Shown here: positions 7,038 through 13,907 of the stretch, piece after piece
How the letters are laid out: each line of letters begins with the position of its first letter
How positions within the stretch are numbered: the stretch's first letter is position 1
Source of the DNA: a virus
Reading direction: 5' to 3' (one strand)
IMG/VR virus record: IMGVR_UViG_3300037488_000493
Span: 1 to 28,962 of that record
Length of the DNA: 28,962 bases
Notes under the pieces: model-generated
The model's input: only the letters and a program-made list of their open reading frames with translations
Told to the model about the DNA's origin: nothing
The model's database searches: none
Translations under genes and position numbers: made by a program

Positions 7038-7369
7038 TTGTACCCCTCATGTTCAAAAGAGTAATGGTTGGCGTCATTAAACCTACCACCCCAAGTACCA
7101 CCTTGACTCTCCCACCATTCCCCAAGTGGCCTATGGTCTTCTGTAGTTTCAAGGAACTTCCCATCTTTAAACAAGTTTAGATCAATAGCAAGTCTCAACT
7201 TATGACAGCTATTAGCAGCCCCATAAGCCACCTTCTTGCCCATTTCTCCATGTACCCTAGGGTCTCTATAGGCATCCCCTAAGGTAACCTCATAACCCAT
7301 CTCATAAGCCTTACGGATAAGGTGTCCTACCTTGTAAGCAAAGTCAGATTGTTTCTTCCTAAGTGTCAT
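7034..7369 (-). CDS. Endolysin, M15 (VanY-like) peptidase
   Basis: 111-aa single-domain M15 peptidase. Zinc motifs: SCHKLRLAIDL (S54, H56, D63) and RFNDANHYSF (D99, H102), with GEWWESQGGTWGG between them. These correspond to the SxHxxxxAxD and distal His blocks of phage L-alanyl-D-glutamate or D-Ala-D-Ala peptidases. The frame runs up to 7438, but the ATG at 7369 overlaps the previous gene's stop as ATGA and gives the normal N-terminus MTLRKKQSDFAYKVGHLI, so I chose it. There is no signal peptide, hence a holin is needed for export. It sits between a small membrane protein and the holin-like gene in the lysis block. Confidence 0.9.
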   Translation of the reverse strand: MTLRKKQSDFAYKVGHLIRKAYEMGYEVTLGDAYRDPRVHGEMGKKVAYGAANSCHKLRLAIDLNLFKDGKFLETTEDHRPLGEWWESQGGTWGGRFNDANHYSFEHEGYK

Positions 7370-7548
7370 GGATGAGGCCCTCCATTGTGTAAGGCAGCCC
7401 AGAGAATAGCTAATGCTGCCATTACTGCTGCAAGCCATTTAACTAAATCACCAATAAGTTTAAATGCGTGAATACCTACTTGAGCGTTTTCCCACCCTTC
7501 AATCATCTCACGCAGCTTCTTCATCTCTTCTTCATTAAGTTCACCCAT
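7366..7548 (-). CDS. Small membrane protein, possible holin or lysis accessory (60 aa)
   Basis: 60 aa: a charged N-terminal helix with W19-E20, then a hydrophobic span at about residues 36-53 (VKWLAAVMAALAILWAAL), then a short His/Pro end. One membrane span beside an endolysin suggests a second holin or a lysis regulator (inference). It overlaps the upstream gene by eight bases, with AGGA upstream, and the endolysin by ATGA. Residues 7-37 align without gaps to residues 32-62 of the upstream protein (10 identities in 31), so the two genes look like diverged duplicates. Confidence 0.75.
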   Translation of the reverse strand: MGELNEEEMKKLREMIEGWENAQVGIHAFKLIGDLVKWLAAVMAALAILWAALHNGGPHP

Positions 7549-7753
7549 AGGCCGTTCCTCGCATCTTCATTACAAACCTACCAACAGATGCAAAGAAGTC
7601 TATTGATTTTTTATTCTTTTCCCATTCACTAACTAAGGTTGCTAGCTTAACTACTTCCTCAGGCTCTAGACGATATTTAACACACTTCTTCAATAAGGGA
7701 CAGCTATCATCACACCCCTGTTCTGGGTTCATACAACCTAGCTCCTTACGCAT
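7541..7753 (-). CDS. Cys-rich hypothetical protein, paralogue of the downstream membrane protein (70 aa)
   Basis: 70 aa with four cysteines near the N-terminus (C7, C14, C18, C24), a possible metal site. Then follows a helical segment, EEVVKLATLVSEWEKNKK and on to VGRFVMK, that aligns without gaps to the first half of the next protein (shared E-E, K-L, W-E, I, F, G, V). Unlike that protein it stops at MRGTAYG and lacks the membrane span. AGGAAG lies a few bases before the ATG. I know no function; a regulator or interaction partner of the small membrane protein is possible. Confidence 0.65.
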   Translation of the reverse strand: MRKELGCMNPEQGCDDSCPLLKKCVKYRLEPEEVVKLATLVSEWEKNKKSIDFFASVGRFVMKMRGTAYG

Positions 7754-7762
7754 AGTTCTTCC

Positions 7763-8152
7763 TTATAATACACCCAAGAGGAATAAAATAGCTTCTTCAT
7801 CATCATCTTCATCAATTACAATAACTTTAGACTTAACAAATTTCTTAGCTACTTCTTTAGCTACACTAGCTACCTCTTCTGGGGATACCTCGGAAGAAGG
7901 AAGAAATACTTTATTAACAACTTCTACCTTTACTTCTTTAACCTTAGGCTTGAAGACATAAGGCTCTGGTAGATTAGCCCAAAGCTCCTTCTCTGTGAGC
8001 TTCCTATTCCCACCCCCACCTGTGGTACAGCAAGGATTACCACAAGAGATAGACAGTTGTTCAATCTGATCTATCTTCTCTAGGTAAGCAACACCCTGTG
8101 GATGTGCCCAACAGGCAGCAACTAAGGCTAGGATAGTTGCAGGAGTTAACAT
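7763..8152 (-). CDS. Unknown protein with N-terminal fibre-type module and acidic C-terminus (129 aa)
   Basis: Start chosen at the ATG at 8152, which overlaps the previous stop (ATGTTAA). The frame is open to 8215, but that part is antisense-like Cys-rich filler inside the upstream gene. Residues 5-30 (ATILALVAACWAHP to KIDQI) align gap-free to the C-terminus of the upstream repeat protein with 13 identities in 26. Further on are CGNPCC (37-42), a glycine run, a Val/Lys-rich charged region and an acidic run IDEDDDEE (113-120). VAAC at 11-14 also resembles a lipobox, but no basic N-region precedes it, so a tail-associated role is favoured over a spanin lipoprotein. No function is known. Confidence 0.6.
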   Translation of the reverse strand: MLTPATILALVAACWAHPQGVAYLEKIDQIEQLSISCGNPCCTTGGGGNRKLTEKELWANLPEPYVFKPKVKEVKVEVVNKVFLPSSEVSPEEVASVAKEVAKKFVKSKVIVIDEDDDEEAILFLLGVL

Positions 8153-8751
8153 GTTAGCCTTGCAATGATAGCATCTAGTTTGGCATGTGCAGCTATTGCT
8201 ATAGGGTCTGCCCATACAGCTTCAGCAATAGCCAGTATAGTAGCTTCATCTAAGGTACCTGTTCCTGCTACGCTGGCCGATCCAACAAATGCAGCGAGCT
8301 CAGTCGTAATCGCAAACCCGGCAATCGGTGCGACGTAAGCAGAACCACTGAATATAGCTGCTGCAGTATCAATACTAAGAAATGCACCTGTACCAGATGC
8401 GGCAGAACTGCTGAACGTGGCAGATTCTGTGCTAACTGCAAGCGATGCCGCTGGTGAAACGTAGGCGCTCAAACTTGGTACTGCGTCCGCTGTGGTTGTG
8501 ACCAGCGCAGAAAGCGGAGAAACAATGGCCGATCCGGAGAATGCAGAATCAGCCGAGCTTACCGAGAGAGACGCAACAGGAGAGACATACGCACTAGACG
8601 ATACCGTTGATCCGTCTGTGGTTATCGTTAGCGATGCTGATGCACCAACTCCACCAGATACAGTTTCATTAACATACGCACCCGGTATTTGGTATTTGCG
8701 TGTACCAGTTTCGTTTAGATACGAACCAGGTATCTGGTATTGTCTAGCCAT
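8146..8751 (-). CDS. Tail fibre/adhesin-like protein with six 21-residue repeats (201 aa)
   Basis: Three parts. Residues 3-32 hold a tandem peptide, RQYQIPGSYLNET then RKYQIPGAYVNET, a motif I recall from phage tail-tip or fibre proteins. Residues 38-163 are six contiguous 21-residue repeats with no gaps, consensus like ASLSVSSADSAFSGSAYVSP, very rich in Ser/Ala/Thr and with alternating hydrophobics, which suggests stacked beta strands. Residues 164-201 form a distinct end, ATILAIAEAVWADP to KLDAI, repeated at the start of the next gene. It probably helps recognise the host surface (inference from position after the tailspike-like gene). The start overlaps the previous stop as TAATG. Base composition is CpG-rich except in the C-terminal part. 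Confidence 0.75.
   Translation of the reverse strand: MARQYQIPGSYLNETGTRKYQIPGAYVNETVSGGVGASASLTITTDGSTVSSSAYVSPVASLSVSSADSAFSGSAIVSPLSALVTTTADAVPSLSAYVSPAASLAVSTESATFSSSAASGTGAFLSIDTAAAIFSGSAYVAPIAGFAITTELAAFVGSASVAGTGTLDEATILAIAEAVWADPIAIAAHAKLDAIIARLTC
8263..8640 (-). repeat. Six in-frame 63-bp units encoding 21-residue protein repeats
   Basis: Residues 38-58, 59-79, 80-100, 101-121, 122-142 and 143-163 of the fibre-like protein line up unit by unit with no insertion. Conserved points are the A-S-L at the beginning, F-S-G-S-A in the middle and Y-V-S-P at the end; unit 4 ends in SGT and unit 6 in VAG. The DNA of the units has diverged, so the repeat shows at protein level rather than as identical DNA. 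Confidence 0.8.
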
Positions 8752-10082
8752 TATGTGATTGTTATTACAGGATCAATGTAAATAGTCTTGCTGGCTTTTG
8801 CCATACACACTTTGGCTTTAATAGCACCCTTGAGTTGAGGCGTAAACGTAACGCTTAGTTTCTGTTTAACAGGCGTGGTCAAACCTGTTGTTGTCCATGT
8901 CACACTACTACTTGCTTGATCTGCTGGAGTTGTTGAGTAAGTGGCACATCTATCAGTCAATAGCGAAGCTATCGGCGTGGCGGCTGAACCAGAATATTCT
9001 ACTTCTAACCACACTTCATCATCTCTGAATGCGTATGAAGTGCCAGCACCTTGTCCTGCTGTTACATTGGTGTCATGCACAATCTCAACCGTGACAGTAA
9101 TAGAAGAACCAGTTGTTTCGTTCCATTGATGTATTTCACCAGACTCTAAATAGAACCCTGGAAACTTACATGCGGCGTTGGATGACATCTTCCAGCTAAG
9201 CGGGGTTGTTCCATCAGTTGCACCACCTGATTTAACGATGGTTGTCTCGGACGCAAGCGCCCCAAGACCATCGGCAATTCGCATCTGATAATTTGTACCA
9301 CCAGAATCTAACTTATATGCTTCAACACGCTCACCGATAGAAAGTGTGCTGCTAGTTAAAACATAATTTGCAGCCACTTTACAGTTCTGGAAGATTGTTT
9401 TACCATGACCACCATTTGAAAAATAAAGCGCATTAGTCCCGAGCGAACTTAAATCAGAGTCACGCACGTAAACTGTTTGCCCGAGTGAACTTCCTGAAAA
9501 TACTGTTGTTGATGCCGTACCAGCAAAGCCAACATTATAAAATTCTACTATACCTGAAAAACATGCAATACTTTGTGATGCGTTAGAAAATGTAAAAATA
9601 CAGTCTTTAAAGACAGTATGATTTGGCGACCCACCAGCATTATTGATAGTCATGTACGAAGACGAACTTGTACCTAATAACTTAAATTCGCATGCTTCGT
9701 AAGTCTGTTTTCTTGGTGATGTTGTGTTTATATATATTCTTCCAAGATTGGTAGAATCCCCTACGTTAAAAATCAACCCATAACAGTAAAAAGCTCCATT
9801 TAGTGTCAGATGGCTACTTGCACCAGTCAGTGCGACAATCGCCCCTGTGCTTGTCGCATTAGTACCAGAATTAGTACAAATAATCTGTGATGATGCAGAT
9901 GATGTGCCCGCAATAGCCTCTGTGATCGAGGTTGCTGTTGTCTCGCTATGATTGTGCGCTACCAGGATCACATCATTAGTCGCATCAATCGCTGCTATTG
10001 TCGCAAGCTTATTTGCGGCTTTAGCCCATGTATCATAAGGGCTGGTATTTGACCCATTTGAATCTACATAATACGTCGTCAT
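8751..10082 (-). CDS. Tailspike/tail fibre protein with beta-helix-like body (443 aa)
   Basis: N-terminus TTYYVDSNGSNTSPYDTWAKAA is the usual opening of right-handed beta-helix proteins (the YVD-xx-G-x-D-xx-G-T pattern of tailspikes and pectate-lyase-like folds). Residues up to about 245 are Asn/Gly/Ser/Thr-rich with short alternating strands, such as FKDCIFTFSNAS and VYVRDSDLSS, as expected for coils of a helix. The last 190 residues look like beta-sandwich domains, ending VTFTPQLKGAIKAKV and IYIDPVITIT. No catalytic residues can be assigned, so it may bind or cleave surface polysaccharide. It starts by ATGA overlap and ends at the next start. Confidence 0.78.
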   Translation of the reverse strand: MTTYYVDSNGSNTSPYDTWAKAANKLATIAAIDATNDVILVAHNHSETTATSITEAIAGTSSASSQIICTNSGTNATSTGAIVALTGASSHLTLNGAFYCYGLIFNVGDSTNLGRIYINTTSPRKQTYEACEFKLLGTSSSSYMTINNAGGSPNHTVFKDCIFTFSNASQSIACFSGIVEFYNVGFAGTASTTVFSGSSLGQTVYVRDSDLSSLGTNALYFSNGGHGKTIFQNCKVAANYVLTSSTLSIGERVEAYKLDSGGTNYQMRIADGLGALASETTIVKSGGATDGTTPLSWKMSSNAACKFPGFYLESGEIHQWNETTGSSITVTVEIVHDTNVTAGQGAGTSYAFRDDEVWLEVEYSGSAATPIASLLTDRCATYSTTPADQASSSVTWTTTGLTTPVKQKLSVTFTPQLKGAIKAKVCMAKASKTIYIDPVITIT

Positions 10083-10528
10083 GCCAATCCAATCTCCATA
10101 GCTCTAGTCATAGTTATTAAACCCTGTTGGGCGAAATAACCAATAGCCATTTGAGTATCAGTATCCGTAAGCACTACGCCAGTTTTTACAGCAGCAAGGA
10201 GTTCCAGAATATCCTCCACTACCGGGTCTGTTTTTGCTGCTGAACGAATAGCGATGCGCTCTTGCATTGTAAAACGCCGCATCCAATCAACGGGGGCAAT
10301 TGGGATAGAGTAATTGGCGGCTTCCGCTGCCGCGGCTTCTCTCGCGTCAATAGTTGCTCCAATATTAGCTGCACGCAGATTCATCACTAGCGCGGAATCC
10401 GTTCCAATTTCGGCAAGGTATTCAACATCGTAGATTTGCCCGTTGTGGTCGGTATGCCTCTCCGTAATGTATTCCCTTCCATCGGCCTGAGGGCGCGCGG
10501 AAATGATTTGACTGGTCAGGATCGGCAT
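10079..10528 (-). CDS. Phage tail-associated protein of unknown function (149 aa)
   Basis: Begins MPILTSQIISARPQADGR with TERHTDHNGQIYDVEYLAE next, a beta-rich opening I recognise from small proteins encoded beside tail fibre genes in many phages; none has a firm role. The C-terminal half is helical (MQERIAIRSAAKTDPVVEDILELLAAVK). It lies three bases after the preceding gene and overlaps the tailspike-like gene by ATGA, so it is probably a tail-tip or fibre-attachment component (inference). Its DNA is among the most CpG-rich in the window. Confidence 0.7.
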   Translation of the reverse strand: MPILTSQIISARPQADGREYITERHTDHNGQIYDVEYLAEIGTDSALVMNLRAANIGATIDAREAAAAEAANYSIPIAPVDWMRRFTMQERIAIRSAAKTDPVVEDILELLAAVKTGVVLTDTDTQMAIGYFAQQGLITMTRAMEIGLA

Positions 10529-10531
10529 GAT

Positions 10532-10912
10532 TTACGTATTACCCTCAGTGATCGTCGATGCGCCTAGAGTAATATCAACACCTGTCGCAATCGTTCCGGT
10601 AAACGTCATTCCACCTGATCCGATATTTATGTCAGCGACAAACACATCAGCCGAGGTTGTAAAGCGTACCCAGGTAGGAGTACCTGAAACGTGCCCAGAG
10701 TTTGTCTGCGTGACGCTGCCCAGTGTCAGCACGCCGGATGAGACGGTGCCGATAACCGAGCCGCCGACTAGAGTTGCCAGCAGTGTCGTTGCAGTTCCGC
10801 CTGTAGCCGGCTGAGTTCCGTTGTAAAACTTGATTTTTCCGCTTGCGCCGATAGCTGTAACGATATCGGTGGCGCGAGTAGAACGGAGAGTGGTAGATAA
10901 GCCGAGTGCCAT
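10532..10912 (-). CDS. Phage virion/tail-tip structural protein (126 aa)
   Basis: Starts MALGLSTTLRSTRATDIVTA, then GKIKFYNGTQPATGGTATTLLATL, a pattern familiar from small beta-rich virion proteins encoded next to tail fibres in phages of proteobacteria. The remainder is a Gly/Thr/Ser-rich beta protein (WVRFTTSADVFVADINIG), with no enzyme motif. AAGGA lies eight bases before the ATG. It is the first gene of the CpG-rich cassette and is separated from the upstream Cys-rich gene by 11 bases. Confidence 0.75.
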   Translation of the reverse strand: MALGLSTTLRSTRATDIVTAIGASGKIKFYNGTQPATGGTATTLLATLVGGSVIGTVSSGVLTLGSVTQTNSGHVSGTPTWVRFTTSADVFVADINIGSGGMTFTGTIATGVDITLGASTITEGNT

Positions 10913-10923
10913 TTTGTTAATCC

Positions 10924-11127
10924 TTAAATTGGTAAATCAGGGTTGTTAATACGATCATTAATATAACTTTTCTTACAATGATCTTTGTCTATAATGTTTA
11001 AGTGCTTACAGAGCCAGTTACAAAACCAACAAGGAGTTCTATGACACCTTCCAGAGATACTCTCAAAGTATCCTTTTAACCACTTATCATTAATCAGTCT
11101 ATCTAAATATACTAGAAAGTTCCACAT
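10924..11127 (-). CDS. Small Cys-rich phage protein (67 aa)
   Basis: 67 aa opening MWNFLVYLDRLINDKWLKGY, with C28, then CWFCNWLC (C33, C36, C40) and HLNIIDKDHCKKS further on (C51). This W-F/L-x2-LDRL start plus a C-x2-C-x3-C centre and a D-x-x-HC end recall a conserved small phage protein seen near tail and lysis genes; its role is unknown. The cysteines and histidines could bind zinc. AAGGA at 11134-11138 lies six bases before the ATG, and a good promoter lies directly upstream, making this the first gene of a new transcript that continues into the fibre cassette. Confidence 0.75.
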   Translation of the reverse strand: MWNFLVYLDRLINDKWLKGYFESISGRCHRTPCWFCNWLCKHLNIIDKDHCKKSYINDRINNPDLPI

Positions 11128-11150
11128 TATATATCCTTATATATATTTTT

Positions 11151-11179
11151 ATCTTACACTATCTGAAGAGAAAAGTCAA
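11151..11179 (-). promoter_or_regulatory. Sigma70-type promoter before the fibre/lysis operon
   Basis: On the minus strand, -35 TTGACT (11174-11179), a 17-base spacer and -10 TAAGAT (11151-11156). The -35 box matches five of six consensus bases and the -10 box four of six, at the ideal spacing. The -35 contains the TGA stop of the upstream gene. The predicted start is near 11144, about 17 bases before the next ATG. Confidence 0.65.
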
Positions 11180-11541
11180 GCTACACCTACTATCTTCCCA
11201 TCCTTGTCTCTAAGGACAGTCTTAGGTTTATTCATAGTTTCAATCATAGCTGTAAGTCTCTCAAGAGCAGGAGATAGTTTATCTTCTTCTCTAGGTTTAT
11301 CTACAGGAGTTTCCTTCTTAGCTGTAAGCTCTTTCAAGGTAGCTTCTAAGGAATTTATCTTCTCTAGGAGCCCATCAGTGACAGAAGTATCCACTACAGG
11401 CTCAGGAGGGGGGCTAGGAGGCTCAGGAGCAGGCTCTTCTGCCTTAGGGGCTACTACCTCCTCACTAGGGGTCTCTTGAGCCATTCCAAGGGCTTCAGCG
11501 AAGCGAGGGGTAATAGGTAAACCCATGAAGGATGGTTCCAT
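11176..11541 (-). CDS. Proline-rich virion-associated hypothetical protein
   Basis: About 121 aa. After MEPSFMGLPITPRFAEALG comes a Pro/Glu/Ala linker (PAPEPPSPPPEP), then a charged coiled-coil-like region and a beta end, KTVLRDKDGKIVGVA. No known domain. It follows the 788-aa internal protein and precedes the promoter, so it ends the head/tail operon. Several ATGs compete (11562, 11553, 11544, 11541); 11541 is chosen because GGGAG lies five bases before it and it makes a TGATG overlap with the previous stop. The longest version would add seven residues. Confidence 0.65.
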   Translation of the reverse strand: MEPSFMGLPITPRFAEALGMAQETPSEEVVAPKAEEPAPEPPSPPPEPVVDTSVTDGLLEKINSLEATLKELTAKKETPVDKPREEDKLSPALERLTAMIETMNKPKTVLRDKDGKIVGVA

Positions 11542-13907
11542 CATTTCTCCCATTTCTTCCATTGAGCTTTAGGTGTCTTAAATGCTTTCTCAAAGAAAGG
11601 AATGTCAGATGTTTCAATATCAACATATATCTTTTCTACAGGAGAATACATTCTAATTTTTTCTTTGCTTTCACTAAACACTACCCATTTTCCTTTGGGG
11701 CTGTCTAAGATACGAGAGGTCTCTTGGTAAACAGGAATCTTTTCTTGAATAGGTTTAGGAGCACCTACACCAAGGGCTTCTCTTACTCTAACTGAGGCAG
11801 GAGACTCTACCAGCTTAGGTGCTAGTTGTACTGGCTTAACTGTTGGTTGCTCCTGTTTTACATCTATAGGTGTTCCTTTAGGAAGTGGGATAGCTGAAGG
11901 AGTAATCTTTCCGCTAGCCCCTTTATTCATGCCAGGAGGAACCTCAGTACCAAGGAGAGCCTTGCTAGTTACTGTGGGGATTGAGTTATCAATAGGCTGG
12001 GGCGCATCATTAGCTGCTTTACTCTTAGCTACAAAATCTTCAGCCATCTGATAAAATTGTTCAAGGGTAATGTGCCCAGCATCTCTAGCTTTCTCTAACT
12101 CAGTAAGGTTACTGGCCGACCATCCTTGTCCTGACGTTTTAGGCTGCAAATTAGGATCACCCCCCTTTAAGAAGAAATTTTGAAATACTTTGCCATAATC
12201 TTCTCTTCCCGCCAGATGACTATAAGCTTTAATAGCATTATTCATATGCCCTGGATAAATAGCATTAAGCCTAGCCAGTTCTTCATCATTTCTCTTACTC
12301 CCTTCTTGATACTGAAGAGTAATGGTACCATCCGCTAACTGTCCCCAACCAATGTTTACTCCTTCTTCCGCAAGTTTCTTAATGTTTTTATTTACTAATT
12401 CCTCAGCAGAATCCATATATTCAGCAACAACAGTAGTAGTAGTGGCCCTATCAGCAGGAGACATACCAGCAAACTGATCTTTAGCTGCTACATTAGCCAT
12501 TTGACCTACAAGTTGAGATTGGGTATCTACTTTTGTCTTAAGGTCTGGAAAACTCTTAGGGTCTCTAAGAGTAGCTGCCATAGTGGTGATGGCCTTACCA
12601 AGTTCAGTAGGTACTGGCCTGTTCTCACCAACAGCTAAGATACCTGAGATTGCCTTAACTCCATGTGTTACATTTATAGGAGATATAGTCCCATCCAGTA
12701 GCATAGCTGTACTAGAGAGCATCATATTAACAGCATTAGGATGCTCTGCCATAAACCTCATTTGCATTCCTTGCGGCATATCCTTCATAAGAACACCGGC
12801 AGCATTTAAAGCAGGGAGACTTACCATCTTTGCTACTTGTAGCTCTTGTTGGGCTTTAACAATGTTATATTGATTCTGCGCAAACTTAAGTGCATCATCC
12901 CCACTACCAAAGGTATCTAAAGCTTTATTGAGCTCATCTACAGTCTGGTCTGTATGGGTAAGAAAGTCCTTAACACTGGCCTCTCCCATTAGTCTAGGAT
13001 TATTCTGAATAACAAGAGCACGTAGTTTATCTTTAAATTGCAGAGCTTCTCTACGAATGTTATACTTCTGTTGTTCCCAAGTAATAGGCATGCCATTAGC
13101 TTGTTTAGTATTCATTTGACTAATCATTGTATCTTGTAGGTTAGTCCACAATGCCGGATAAACTTGAGGTCTGGCGTCTTCCAAAAACTTAGCAGCATCC
13201 TCTGGGAGCATATCTTTAACATGTTGCAGTCCGAGATTCATGGACTCTAACTTAGCCTTACCTGCCTCTCTTTCTGTAAGCTGTGCATCCCAGTTACGAT
13301 TAGACATAGGATTAAGACCTAACTTATCCGCCCTAGTCATTCTTTCTTCCAAGAACTTTTTCTGGAAGTCTTGTTCTTCTTTAGTAGACTTCTGAGCAGT
13401 CTTGATATACCCACCAAGTCCAGTAATCTCAAGATAGTCATCAGCAGTCTTTAACAACTCTTTTTGGAGCCAAGGGTTACGGCTAACATGCTCTCTGGTA
13501 GTATTAATAATACGAGCATACAGTTGATCAGCAGTCATCTTTCCCTGCTTCATAGCAGAAGCATAAGTTTCCATTTTACTTTTAAACTTAGTTTCAAGTA
13601 AAGATAGGTCTTTAGCATCTGCTGCCTCAGTAGCTGCTTTATCCCAAAATGCATCAATACCTTTACCTACACCAGCAGCATCTACTCCTGCTTGTTGTCC
13701 CTCTTCATACTGCCTTTGGTTAGTAAAATAATCTTGAGTGGTGGTAGTAATATCTTTTTCTAATCCAGCTTCTTGGTAGCCAGTATACGCTTCTACTCCT
13801 AGTTTGCCTAGTCCAGCTACTAGGGTTGCCATAGAGTTATCTGAAACCCCAGGGGCAATAAAAGGACTAGCACTAACCTGCTGTAATATTGGTTGAAACG
13901 TAGCCAT
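11541..13907 (-). CDS. Internal virion (DNA-ejection) protein, 788 aa
   Basis: Large, mostly helical, Ala/Gln/Lys-rich protein without a recognised enzyme motif. The first 200 residues are charged helices, the middle (about 200-600) continues so, and from about 640 it turns into Pro-rich linkers and then a small beta domain (WVVFSESKEKIRMYSP). Size and place after a gp14-like protein fit the T7 gp15 type of core protein that leaves the capsid to form the ejection conduit (inference). The start overlaps the stop of the 1512-aa gene as TAATG, with GGAG about ten bases upstream. In T7 the gp15-size protein precedes the larger one; here it follows. Confidence 0.7.
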   Translation of the reverse strand: MATFQPILQQVSASPFIAPGVSDNSMATLVAGLGKLGVEAYTGYQEAGLEKDITTTTQDYFTNQRQYEEGQQAGVDAAGVGKGIDAFWDKAATEAADAKDLSLLETKFKSKMETYASAMKQGKMTADQLYARIINTTREHVSRNPWLQKELLKTADDYLEITGLGGYIKTAQKSTKEEQDFQKKFLEERMTRADKLGLNPMSNRNWDAQLTEREAGKAKLESMNLGLQHVKDMLPEDAAKFLEDARPQVYPALWTNLQDTMISQMNTKQANGMPITWEQQKYNIRREALQFKDKLRALVIQNNPRLMGEASVKDFLTHTDQTVDELNKALDTFGSGDDALKFAQNQYNIVKAQQELQVAKMVSLPALNAAGVLMKDMPQGMQMRFMAEHPNAVNMMLSSTAMLLDGTISPINVTHGVKAISGILAVGENRPVPTELGKAITTMAATLRDPKSFPDLKTKVDTQSQLVGQMANVAAKDQFAGMSPADRATTTTVVAEYMDSAEELVNKNIKKLAEEGVNIGWGQLADGTITLQYQEGSKRNDEELARLNAIYPGHMNNAIKAYSHLAGREDYGKVFQNFFLKGGDPNLQPKTSGQGWSASNLTELEKARDAGHITLEQFYQMAEDFVAKSKAANDAPQPIDNSIPTVTSKALLGTEVPPGMNKGASGKITPSAIPLPKGTPIDVKQEQPTVKPVQLAPKLVESPASVRVREALGVGAPKPIQEKIPVYQETSRILDSPKGKWVVFSESKEKIRMYSPVEKIYVDIETSDIPFFEKAFKTPKAQWKKWEK

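Noticed and set aside
7763-8215. Longer start of the 129-aa gene giving a basic, Cys-rich N-terminus before VAAC, which would look like an outer-membrane spanin lipoprotein
   Set aside because: The added residues lie inside the 3' coding part of the fibre-like gene, and the supposed lipobox is part of a module shared with that gene's C-terminus.
8492-8758. 88-aa plus-strand frame over the repeat protein
   Set aside because: Its apparent repeats mirror those of the minus-strand gene; there is no start signal and it runs against the operon.
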